Notes under the pieces: generated by a model | What the model saw: only the letters and a program-made list of their open reading frames with translations | Database searches by the model: none | What the model was told of the DNA's origin: nothing | Part shown: positions 43,233 to 50,931 of the stretch, in pieces | Numbering within the stretch: position 1 is the first letter of the stretch | Layout: every line of letters starts with the position of its first letter | NCBI RefSeq assembly: GCF_900110105.1 | Contig: NZ_FOCL01000002.1 | Location: forward strand, 699,620-763,619 | Source: Mucilaginibacter gossypiicola | Lineage (GTDB): Bacteria > Bacteroidota > Bacteroidia > Sphingobacteriales > Sphingobacteriaceae | Length of the DNA stretch: 64,000 nucleotides | Direction of reading: 5' to 3' | Made by a program: the position numbers and the translations under genes

Positions 43233-43910
43233 ATGCTTAAAGCACTGTATTTCAATATCGCATTGCTGTTGTTTACGGCCGGCTATTCGTTTGCCCAGCA
43301 GCCTGCATTTAAAGGCGGCACGCAAGCGTTAAATGATTTCCTGAAGGCTAAGATCATCTACCCCGAATACTCGCGGCAAAACTGTATTTCGGGCACTATC
43401 AATGTTTCGTTCATGGTTGATAAAGATGGTGTGGTACACGATGCCAAAGTGCAGGATGGCCCCGGCATTGACCTGGACGATGAAGCTTTGAGGGTCATTA
43501 AACTTACCTCGGGCCAATGGACAGTGCCGGCGGGGTACAATCTTAAAACCACGATTGTTCAACCCATCCGCTTTGACCCTGATCCGGCCCGTTGCGGACC
43601 TGCCAATATTCGTGATATACAGAGCGCCATAGCCAGTTACAAAGCCCAGCAGGAGCTGGAAAATGCAGTTACCAACTACTACAGCAACAAATACAAAGGC
43701 AAAGCTGATACTACCAAAGAGGCCATCATCATCAACCTCAAAAAGCAACTTGGCTATGATGATGATTTTATAAACGATGTGCTAAGCCAGGCGAATGAGA
43801 AATTTAAGCAGGGCGATAAAGAAGGCGCCTGCCACGACTGGAATTTCATCCGCAACATAGGCAGCGATAAAGCCGATAATTTTATCAGGAAGTATTGCGC
43901 AGCACGCTAA
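43233..43910 (+). CDS. Secreted protein with TonB C-terminal domain
   Basis: This 225-residue protein starts with a cleavable signal peptide (MLKALYFNIALLLFTAGYSF, AQQ) instead of a membrane anchor and proline-rich span. Residues about 27-115 form a TonB_C domain (KIIYPEYSRQNCISGTINVS, VDKDGVVHDAKV). The C-terminal 80 residues are charged and helical and end in a Sel1/TPR-like pattern (FKQGDKEGACHDWNFIRNIG) with a Cys pair. It therefore cannot transmit energy as classical TonB does. It sits between two family-1 repeats. Confidence 0.8.
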   Translation: MLKALYFNIALLLFTAGYSFAQQPAFKGGTQALNDFLKAKIIYPEYSRQNCISGTINVSFMVDKDGVVHDAKVQDGPGIDLDDEALRVIKLTSGQWTVPAGYNLKTTIVQPIRFDPDPARCGPANIRDIQSAIASYKAQQELENAVTNYYSNKYKGKADTTKEAIIINLKKQLGYDDDFINDVLSQANEKFKQGDKEGACHDWNFIRNIGSDKADNFIRKYCAAR

Positions 43911-43927
43911 TTGGGTAGGTGAACAAT

Positions 43928-44040
43928 ATGTCATTGCGAGGAGCAGCATGGGCAAAAGCCCTTGGGGCGACGTGGCAATCTCGTAGCCATACAGATCGAA
44001 CATGCATTGGCTACGAGATTGCTACGCTCGCAATGACATG
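43928..44040. repeat. Family-1 palindromic repeat, copy 6 of 7
   Basis: ATGTCATTGCGAGGAGCAGC at the left and GCTACGCTCGCAATGACAT at the right, with CAATCTCGTAGC / GCTACGAGATTG inside. The left arm carries an extra short segment (GGGCAAAAGCCCTTGGGG) compared with copy 1. Confidence 0.82.
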
Positions 44041-44068
44041 TTTTTGTTTGCTCTTCCCTCGCATTAAC

Positions 44069-44172
44069 CTTGCGCTCGTTTGCAACGGGCGCTTAATATG
44101 GATTGGCGATTGCATCGCCATTGCGTTACAAACGCAAACCCAGGTTACGCACTCGTTAAAAACGAGCGCGAG
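44069..44172. repeat. Family-2 palindromic repeat, copy 3 of 3
   Basis: CTTGCGCTCGTTTGCAACG on the left pairs with CTCGTTAAAAACGAGCGCGAG on the right with a few changes. Inside are GCTTAATATGG, GGCGATTGCATCGCC and TTGCGTTACAAACGCAA. It lies 28 bp after a family-1 copy. The remaining bases to the next gene show only a near-match TACCTTGC -7 element. Confidence 0.82.
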
Positions 44173-44256
44173 TTAAAATTAAAGAAACAAAATCTTTGCA
44201 CCTTAGCGCCTTTGCAAGCCTTTCGCAAACCATAAATTACTTACCTTGCCCCGGTT

Positions 44257-44739
44257 ATGAAAACCAAACCTGAACTTCGCAAAAAAATAAAAACCTGGAT
44301 AATTGTATTCATTATTGGCCTCGTATTAAGTGGGGTAACAGCATTCCCCATCGAAACTGAACTTGCTTTCTTTGCAAATCATTCAGCCATATTTCCCGCC
44401 TTTATGCAGAGCTGGATAACCAACGTTTATCTCGCTGTAAAAACCACTAATCAAAACTATCCTTACCTGGCCTACGGAACCGACTGGCTGGCTTTCGGTC
44501 ACCTGGTTATTGCTATGGCATTTGTTGGCCCGCTGAAAGATCCGGTTAAAAACATTTGGATAATTGAGTTCGGGATGATTGCCTGCGTAATGGTGTTCCC
44601 GCTGGCTTTTATTGCAGGTCCTATCCGTGGCATCCCTGTTTACTGGCGATTTGTTGATTGCTGTTTCGGCATTTTCGGGATTATGCCCTTGTATATCGTT
44701 TATCGGGATATCAAAAAATTAGAAGCTATGCACGGGTAA
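44257..44739 (+). CDS. Conserved membrane protein, function unknown
   Basis: This 160-residue protein has four predicted membrane segments (about 13-33, 75-93, 103-125, 132-152), with short loops and a basic N-terminus (MKTKPELRKKIKTW). GTDWLAFGHLVIAMAFVGP and FIAGPIRGIPVYWRFVDCCFG are conserved-looking but I do not recognise the family. It converges with the SGNH hydrolase gene with a 3-bp gap. Confidence 0.8.
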   Translation: MKTKPELRKKIKTWIIVFIIGLVLSGVTAFPIETELAFFANHSAIFPAFMQSWITNVYLAVKTTNQNYPYLAYGTDWLAFGHLVIAMAFVGPLKDPVKNIWIIEFGMIACVMVFPLAFIAGPIRGIPVYWRFVDCCFGIFGIMPLYIVYRDIKKLEAMHG

Positions 44740-44742
44740 TGA

Positions 44743-45588
44743 TCAGGTCCGCTTGCTTTTTTTAGCTTGCTCTGTTTCAACAATATTGGTATTGAGCTGC
44801 TTTTTTGGGGCTGCTGCTTCTTTCCCTAAAATATATTCCACTATCACTTTACCCATTTTTTGTTTGCCAACCGTTGAAAGGTGGCCGGTATTACGGTACA
44901 AAATCTTATGTTTTTCATAGTCATCGCACACTAAATTAAAAGGTACAATAATGGTCGAATCTTTCAGATGGGTGTCTTTCAACATTTCGTTTGCCTGCTT
45001 TCGATAACCATCCAGGCTCCGGGTACTTCCATTATCAATCAACAGGGATGAAACCTCATTACGTACTTTTTTCAGGATATCAAGGCTGTCTGTTTCCTCT
45101 TTAAAACCAAACTCAGGCATGGTTACAAAAACAGGCCCAATGTTGTTTCGCGCCAGATCGCTGATAATGAGCGAACAGTAGTAGGCATAAAACCTGGCGC
45201 CCATTTCGCCTTCGGCATCGCTGGTACCGGCCAGAATAATGCAGTAATCAAGGTTATGGTGTAGTATTTCGTAACTTGAATAAGGCTGCCCTGGCTTGGC
45301 ATACAGGTTATCGTAAATCTCCTTTGTTTTTGCTTCAGGCTGGCCAAAGGCTATTACCTCTGTGTTTATCCCGCGTTTTTTAAATTCATCTCTGATAATG
45401 GTATCTATAGTAATGCCGGTTGCCCAGCTATCGCCAATGATCCCTACTCTTAAGGTATCATTTCTGTGTTTCTTTTCGGGCACAAAAGCATGCCTTTTTT
45501 CAAGAGAATAACGCTGGTACAGGTAAAAACCAAAACCGGTTGTTACTATCAATAACAATAGCAGCAATAGCCTTAATTTTAATTTCAT
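44743..45588 (-). CDS. SGNH/GDSL-type hydrolase, membrane anchored
   Basis: This 281-residue protein has an N-terminal anchor (LRLLLLLLLIVTTGFGFYLY, residues 5-24) and a periplasmic SGNH domain. Block I is VGIIGDSWATGI near 49-60 (nucleophile Ser), block III is IILAGTSDAEGEMG near 117-130, and a late GHLSTVGKQKMG near 239-250 supplies the block V histidine. The Asn of block III is changed to AGTSD. Likely substrates are acetylated sugars or other esters. The long basic C-terminal tail follows the fold. Confidence 0.78.
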   Translation of the reverse strand: MKLKLRLLLLLLLIVTTGFGFYLYQRYSLEKRHAFVPEKKHRNDTLRVGIIGDSWATGITIDTIIRDEFKKRGINTEVIAFGQPEAKTKEIYDNLYAKPGQPYSSYEILHHNLDYCIILAGTSDAEGEMGARFYAYYCSLIISDLARNNIGPVFVTMPEFGFKEETDSLDILKKVRNEVSSLLIDNGSTRSLDGYRKQANEMLKDTHLKDSTIIVPFNLVCDDYEKHKILYRNTGHLSTVGKQKMGKVIVEYILGKEAAAPKKQLNTNIVETEQAKKSKRT

Positions 45589-45911
45589 TCAGATATAAAT
45601 TTCAATTACGGGGGTAATAATTTGAAACCATTTTCAAGCCGTATTGATATAAATCTACGGCTTAAACACCACTTTTTACGATAAAAAAACCTAAATGTTA
45701 GTGTGCCCGGCTAAATTATTCTTTTTATCCGATTTCTTACTTTTCTGGTGTCAGGAAAAGCATTATGTTAAAACATTTGTACAAAATGTATGAACATATC
45801 ATTTTTCATACTATATTGCCCCCGTTAAATCAATTTGGAGCACAAATATGTATTTGCAAATTGTAGCATAAATTATCTAACTTTAATCTCTGTTTAACCA
45901 ATTTTAAACCC
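45589..45911. other. Divergent intergenic region with possible control sites
   Basis: This 323-bp gap has no gene. It holds an AAGCCGTA/TACGGCTT 8-bp inverted repeat near 45645, a near-palindrome ACATTTGTACAAAATGT at 45773-45789, and a weak promoter for the cytochrome-type operon: TTG at 45854-45856, 21-bp spacer, TAACTTTA at 45878-45885 (one mismatch to TAnnTTTG). Confidence 0.45.
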
Positions 45912-48230
45912 ATGTACCGGAAGTTGTATTATGTGTGGCTTACGATAGCCATCTGCATGCTGTACACGTTTTATTCCTGCCATTCATCTGGCGGGGCGGC
46001 CGACGAGCAGGTGCCCGATACCATCAGTTACAACTTTAATATCCGGCCTATCCTTTCAGACAAATGTTTTAAATGTCATGGTCCCGATGCCTCCCATCGC
46101 GAAGCAGACTTACGACTGGATATTGCCGAAAGCGCCTATAAAGCCTTAAAGGATAATCCGTCGTCACATGCCCTTGTTCCCGGCGAACCGATGCAATCTG
46201 AGGTTTATCGACGCATCTCCACTAAAGATACTACCGAGCAGATGCCACCTGCGTCATCCAACCTGAAAAGGTTATCGCCTTATGAGGTTGAGCTCATTCA
46301 CAAATGGATAAAACAGGGTGCCAAATATGAAAAACATTGGGCTTTCGTTGCCCCGCGTAATTACCCTGTTCCGGCAGTGAAAAATACGGCATGGCCTAAA
46401 AACGCCATCGATAATTTTGTGCTGCAAAAAATGGAGCAGACAACCCTTGAACCCAATCCCGAAGCCGATAAAGAACGCCTGTTAAAACGCATTTCGCTCG
46501 ATTTGACCGGTCTGCCGCCTTCCCTTGCATTAATGGATGAGTTTTTGGCCGACAAAAGCGCCAATGCTTACGAAAAAATGGTAGATAAGCTGATGGCCAC
46601 ACCACAATACGGTGAAAAAATGGCGCTGCACTGGTTGGATGTTGCGCGTTATGCAGATTCGCACGGTTACCAGGATGATAATTACCGTACCCAATGGCCA
46701 TGGCGAGATTGGGTGATCCATGCCTATAATGAGAACCTGCCATACGATAAATTTATCACCTGGCAATTAGCCGGCGATCAATTGCCTAATGCTACTAAAG
46801 AACAGCTGTTAGCCACCGGCTTTAACCGTAACCATAAAATAACCGAAGAGGGCGGTGTAATTGACGAGGAATACCGTGTAAGCTATGTGACCGACCGTAC
46901 CAATACCTTCGGCAAGGCCATGTTAGGTGTTACATTGGAATGTGCCCACTGTCACGATCATAAATACGATCCTTTTTCGCAAAAGGAATATTACCAGGTT
47001 TATGCCTTTTTTAACAATGTGAAAGAAGTAGGCCTGCAATCAACCGTTGGCGGGCCCGAAACCTATGCCAAAAACCCCATGATGCAGATCAGCAATGAGG
47101 ATGTTAAAAAGATTCTAACATTTGTAAACAAGCGCGATACCGATAAGCTCATTGTATCTATCATGACGGATAGCGACAAGGTAAGGCCTACTTATATTCT
47201 TAAACGAGGCAACTATGATGCCCATGGCGATGAGGTGCAAGCCGGTACGCCAAAGTCGATATTACCATTCACCAATAATTACCCTAAAAACCGCTTAGGC
47301 CTGGCCGAATGGCTGTTCAACAAAAACAACCCGCTTACCGCCCGCGTGTTTGTAAACCAGATGTGGCAGGAGTTTTTTGGCAAGGGGATAGTAAAAAGTT
47401 CGGGCGATTTCGGTATGCAGGGCGATCTGCCATCGCACCCCGAGCTTCTGGACTGGCTCGCAGTTGATTTCCGTGATCATGGCTGGAACATCAAGCGATT
47501 GGTAAAACAGATCGTGATGTCGGCCACTTATAGGCAATCCGCCGCAGTAACGCCCGAAAAACAGAAAGAAGATCCGGATAATACTTTATTAGCCCGGGGC
47601 CCGCGAGGCCGTTTACCGGCCGAATTTGTGCGCGATTTGGTATTGGCCAGTAGCGGATTGCTTAACCCAACCATCGGCGGACCAAGTGTTAACCCTTACC
47701 AGCCGCCGGGCCTTTGGGAAAATGCAACATCGGGCAGAGGGATTTTAGCTAATTACAAACAAGTACATGGCCCTAACTTGTATCGACGCGGTATGTACAC
47801 ATTGATTAAGCGTACGGTTCCACCGGCATCGCTGGGCATTTTTGACGCCAGTAACCGCGACCAGTGCGAGGTGAAGCGCCTACGTACCAATACGCCATTG
47901 CAGGCTTTAGTAATGCTTAACGATCCAACCGTGTTGGAAAGTGCGAGAGTTTTAGCCGCCAAACTTTTGCAGGATAAAAGCACATCGACAGAGAAGATCA
48001 CCAAGGCGTTTCGGCTGATCCTGTGCCGGCATCCACAACAAAAAGAACTGTCTATTTTAACATCGTACTATGCCGATGAGTTAAAAACGATGAAAAAGGC
48101 CGATGCCGAAAAACTACTAACTGTAGGTGAATACCCGGTACCAGCCAATTTGGATAAAGTAACACTGGCAGCCATGATGAAAGTGGTTGATACCATGTAT
48201 AATTTGGAAGAAGCAATAACAAAAACCTGA
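45912..48230 (+). CDS. DUF1549/DUF1553 protein with Planctomycete-type cytochrome domain
   Basis: This 772-residue exported protein has a signal ending in a possible lipoprotein Cys (LYTFYSCHSSG). PSCyt1 follows with SDKCFKCHGPDASHREADL near residues 50-70 (CxxCH heme site). DUF1549 (PSCyt2) is at about 145-350, with LHWLDVARYADSHGYQ and a second CxxCH in LECAHCHDHKYDPFS. DUF1553 (PSD1) is at about 455-720, with NPLTARVFVNQMWQEFFGKG. These domain strings are abundant in Planctomycetes and scattered in Bacteroidota and Verrucomicrobia, usually beside DUF1501, as here. The function is not established; a role in periplasmic oxidation of sugars has been suggested by context only. Confidence 0.9.
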   Translation: MYRKLYYVWLTIAICMLYTFYSCHSSGGAADEQVPDTISYNFNIRPILSDKCFKCHGPDASHREADLRLDIAESAYKALKDNPSSHALVPGEPMQSEVYRRISTKDTTEQMPPASSNLKRLSPYEVELIHKWIKQGAKYEKHWAFVAPRNYPVPAVKNTAWPKNAIDNFVLQKMEQTTLEPNPEADKERLLKRISLDLTGLPPSLALMDEFLADKSANAYEKMVDKLMATPQYGEKMALHWLDVARYADSHGYQDDNYRTQWPWRDWVIHAYNENLPYDKFITWQLAGDQLPNATKEQLLATGFNRNHKITEEGGVIDEEYRVSYVTDRTNTFGKAMLGVTLECAHCHDHKYDPFSQKEYYQVYAFFNNVKEVGLQSTVGGPETYAKNPMMQISNEDVKKILTFVNKRDTDKLIVSIMTDSDKVRPTYILKRGNYDAHGDEVQAGTPKSILPFTNNYPKNRLGLAEWLFNKNNPLTARVFVNQMWQEFFGKGIVKSSGDFGMQGDLPSHPELLDWLAVDFRDHGWNIKRLVKQIVMSATYRQSAAVTPEKQKEDPDNTLLARGPRGRLPAEFVRDLVLASSGLLNPTIGGPSVNPYQPPGLWENATSGRGILANYKQVHGPNLYRRGMYTLIKRTVPPASLGIFDASNRDQCEVKRLRTNTPLQALVMLNDPTVLESARVLAAKLLQDKSTSTEKITKAFRLILCRHPQQKELSILTSYYADELKTMKKADAEKLLTVGEYPVPANLDKVTLAAMMKVVDTMYNLEEAITKT

Positions 48231-48234
48231 GCAC

Positions 48235-49692
48235 ATGGAAAAAGATTTTTTAGAAAACAGGCTTAACATCAACCGGCGCAGGTTTCTTTCAAGGCTCAGT
48301 TTGGGCATTGGCAGCGTAGCGCTGGGCTCGTTGCTTATCCCCGACCTGTTTAGCGGCAAAGGTGATGAAGCCGAGGCGGATTTTATTCCCGGCATACCCA
48401 ACTTTGCGCCTAAAGCCAAACGGGTAATTTACCTGTTTCAGGATGGAGCACCTTCACAACTCGAATCATTTGATTATAAGCCCAAGCTGCGCGAAATGAT
48501 GGGGCAGGAGCTGCCTGCATCTGTTCGCGGCAACCAGATCTTAACAGGGATGACCGCCAAACAGGCTTCGTTCCCGCTGGTGGGTTCATTTTATGATTTT
48601 AAGCAATATGGCGAATCGCGGGCCTGGATCAGCGATATGTTCCCGCACATTGGCAAAATAGCCGATGACATCTGCATTATTAAATCGCTTAACACCGATG
48701 CTATTAACCACGATCCGGCACTTACCTTTTTCCAAACCGGGGCACAGCAGGGCAACCGCCCAAGCATGGGTTCGTGGGTAAGCTACGGCCTCGGCAGCGA
48801 AAACAAAAACCTTCCGGCATTTACAGTACTCCTCTCAAAGGGAAAAGGAAACGGGCAGGGCGTTTACTCCAAACTGTGGAGTAATGGTTTCCTGGATTCC
48901 ATTCACCAGGGCGTGCAGTTCAGCAGCGGCGAAGACCCTATCCTGTACTTAAATGACCCCGAAGGTCTGAACCGTCATGAGCGCCGTAAAATGCTGGATA
49001 AACTGGCCGAGCTCAATGACATGAACTATAAAGAGTTTGGCGACCCGGAGATAAATACCAAAGTGCAACAGTATGAAATGGCCTATCGCATGCAAACCGC
49101 GGTACCCGAAATTATGGACGTAAGCAAAGAGTCGGATGATATTGTAAAGATGTACGGGCCCGAATGCCTTATTCCCGGCACCTATGCTGCCAACTGTTTA
49201 CTGGCCCGTAAACTTTCAGAAAATGGGGTTCGCTTTGTACAGCTCTATCACCAGGGCTGGGACCAGCACAGCAACCTGCCCCAGGAAATGGCCGGGCAAG
49301 CCAAAGATGTCGACCAGGCATCTGCAGCATTGGTTACCGATCTCAAACAACGCGGCCTGTTGGATGAAACACTGGTGATCTGGGGCGGCGAGTTCGGTCG
49401 CACCAATTACAGCCAGGGCAAACTGGAAAAAGCCAATTACGGCCGCGATCATCATCCGCGCTGTTTCAGTATCTGGATGGCCGGCGGCGGCATCAAACCC
49501 GGCATAGTTTACGGCGAAACTGATGAGTTTGGCTATAACATTGTAAGGGATCCGGTGCATGTGCATGATTTTCATGCCACCATTTTAAATCAATTAGGCA
49601 TCGACCATAAAAAACTAACTTATAAAAGCCAGGGCCGCAGGTACAGGTTAACGGATGTTGCCGGCAATGTGGTGAAGGGGATAATAGCGTAA
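48235..49692 (+). CDS. DUF1501 domain-containing protein, Tat-like signal
   Basis: This 485-residue protein begins with NINRRRFLSRLSLGIGSVAL, an arginine-rich Tat-type export signal. The body is DUF1501, a member of the alkaline-phosphatase/sulfatase superfamily: VIYLFQDGAPSQLESFDYKP near 65-84, GWDQHSNLP near 341 and VIWGGEFGRTNYSQG near 382, and RDHHPRCFSIWMAGGG near 402. Metal-type Asp/His residues are conserved, but family members have no proven activity. It starts 4 bp after the DUF1549/1553 gene. Confidence 0.9.
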   Translation: MEKDFLENRLNINRRRFLSRLSLGIGSVALGSLLIPDLFSGKGDEAEADFIPGIPNFAPKAKRVIYLFQDGAPSQLESFDYKPKLREMMGQELPASVRGNQILTGMTAKQASFPLVGSFYDFKQYGESRAWISDMFPHIGKIADDICIIKSLNTDAINHDPALTFFQTGAQQGNRPSMGSWVSYGLGSENKNLPAFTVLLSKGKGNGQGVYSKLWSNGFLDSIHQGVQFSSGEDPILYLNDPEGLNRHERRKMLDKLAELNDMNYKEFGDPEINTKVQQYEMAYRMQTAVPEIMDVSKESDDIVKMYGPECLIPGTYAANCLLARKLSENGVRFVQLYHQGWDQHSNLPQEMAGQAKDVDQASAALVTDLKQRGLLDETLVIWGGEFGRTNYSQGKLEKANYGRDHHPRCFSIWMAGGGIKPGIVYGETDEFGYNIVRDPVHVHDFHATILNQLGIDHKKLTYKSQGRRYRLTDVAGNVVKGIIA

Positions 49693-49696
49693 ACAA

Positions 49697-49812
49697 CTGC
49701 CGCGGGATTAGCGCAGCGTATCCCGTGGTAAACCAAAATGTAAGCTTTCAGCTTACAAAGTTCAGCTGAAAGCTGAAACCATGCGACACCACGGGGCACA
49801 GCCCCGCGGCAG
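49697..49812. repeat. Palindromic element inside the cytochrome-type operon
   Basis: CTGCCGCGGG at 49697 pairs with GCCCCGCGGCAG ending at 49812. Inside, ATCCCGTGG/CCACGGGG and GTAAGCTTTCAGCTTAC with TTCAGCTGAAAGCTGAA form further hairpins. It is GC-rich compared with the other repeats and lies between two co-oriented genes. Confidence 0.75.
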
Positions 49813-49879
49813 CTATGGAAATAGAATAAATCAACAAAAAATATCAGCGAAATCAACGCAATCATAAAAAATCAACGGT

Positions 49880-50905
49880 ATGGAAAGAAGAGAATTTATC
49901 AAGCACACTTCAGTTTTATCAGCAGGCTTTTTTATAGCTAAGGACATGTTAGCCAAAGATAACGGGCCAATTTACGGCCATGGCAATATGCGCTACCGCA
50001 TGGATAAAAACTGGAGCAAGGCCGATTCGCAGAAGAACCCGGTGAACGATTGCCATGAGATGGTGCAGGACTCGAAAGGCCGCATTTTGCTGCTTACCAA
50101 CGAAACCAAAAACAATGTGCTTATCTATAATAAATCGGGCAAGCTGCTAAGCACCTGGGGACATGATTTCCCCGGCGCACATGGCCTAACCCTGTTTAAT
50201 GAAAACGGTACAGAAGTATTGTTCATAACCGATACTGTAAAACACCAGGTTTATAAAACTACATTAGATGGCCGCATTTTAATGACCATTGATGTGCCGC
50301 TGGAAACCGGCGTTTACAAAAAGGCCGAAGAATTTGTCCCTACCGAAACTACGATCGACAGCAATGGCGACATTTTTATTGCTGATGGCTACGGTGCGCA
50401 ATATGTTACCCATTATGATAAGGATGGCAAACTGAAAGGTTTCTTCGGCGGCAAGGGCGAGGGCGACGAACACCTGGATAATGCCCACGGCATCGTGATC
50501 GACAGAAGATACGACACACCTACCTTGCTGGTTACCGACCGTACCCGCAACTGCTTTAAACGCTTCAGCATGGACGGAAAACTGCAGGAAGTGATCAAGC
50601 TGCCCGGCGCATGTGTTTGCCGCCCGGTAATTAAGGGAGATCATTTGTATGCCGCCGTACTTCGTTCGCCCGATCTGAGCAAGGAAAATACCGGCTTCAC
50701 TACCATATTGGATAAGAACAATAAAGTAGTATCAAACCTCGGCGGCACCGAGCCTGTATATACCGATGGCGTATTGCAACCTATGGCCCAGGCCGAAAAG
50801 ATTTTCCTGAACCCGCATGATGTGTGTGTGGATAACGATGAGAATTTGTACGTAGCGCAATGGGCATCGGGCAAGGTATATCCTTATAAATTCACAAGGG
50901 TTTAA
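49880..50905 (+). CDS. NHL/six-bladed beta-propeller protein, exported
   Basis: This 341-residue protein has a Tat-like start (MERREFIKHTSVLSAGFF). The rest forms repeats of NHL-like blades: AHGLTLFNENGTEVLFITDT, TTIDSNGDIFIADGYGAQYV, AHGIVIDRRYDTPTLLVTDR and NPHDVCVDNDENLYVAQWAS. Such propellers bind proteins or act as lyases/hydrolases. Its place between the DUF1501 gene and the cytochrome gene suggests a joint periplasmic function. A 187-bp gap with a palindrome precedes it. Confidence 0.85.
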   Translation: MERREFIKHTSVLSAGFFIAKDMLAKDNGPIYGHGNMRYRMDKNWSKADSQKNPVNDCHEMVQDSKGRILLLTNETKNNVLIYNKSGKLLSTWGHDFPGAHGLTLFNENGTEVLFITDTVKHQVYKTTLDGRILMTIDVPLETGVYKKAEEFVPTETTIDSNGDIFIADGYGAQYVTHYDKDGKLKGFFGGKGEGDEHLDNAHGIVIDRRYDTPTLLVTDRTRNCFKRFSMDGKLQEVIKLPGACVCRPVIKGDHLYAAVLRSPDLSKENTGFTTILDKNNKVVSNLGGTEPVYTDGVLQPMAQAEKIFLNPHDVCVDNDENLYVAQWASGKVYPYKFTRV

Positions 50906-50931
50906 TCAATTACACATACAGCCCGGCGTAT

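Noticed and set aside
43919..44176. 85-residue frame after the TonB-domain gene
   Set aside because: It runs through family-1 and family-2 repeats.
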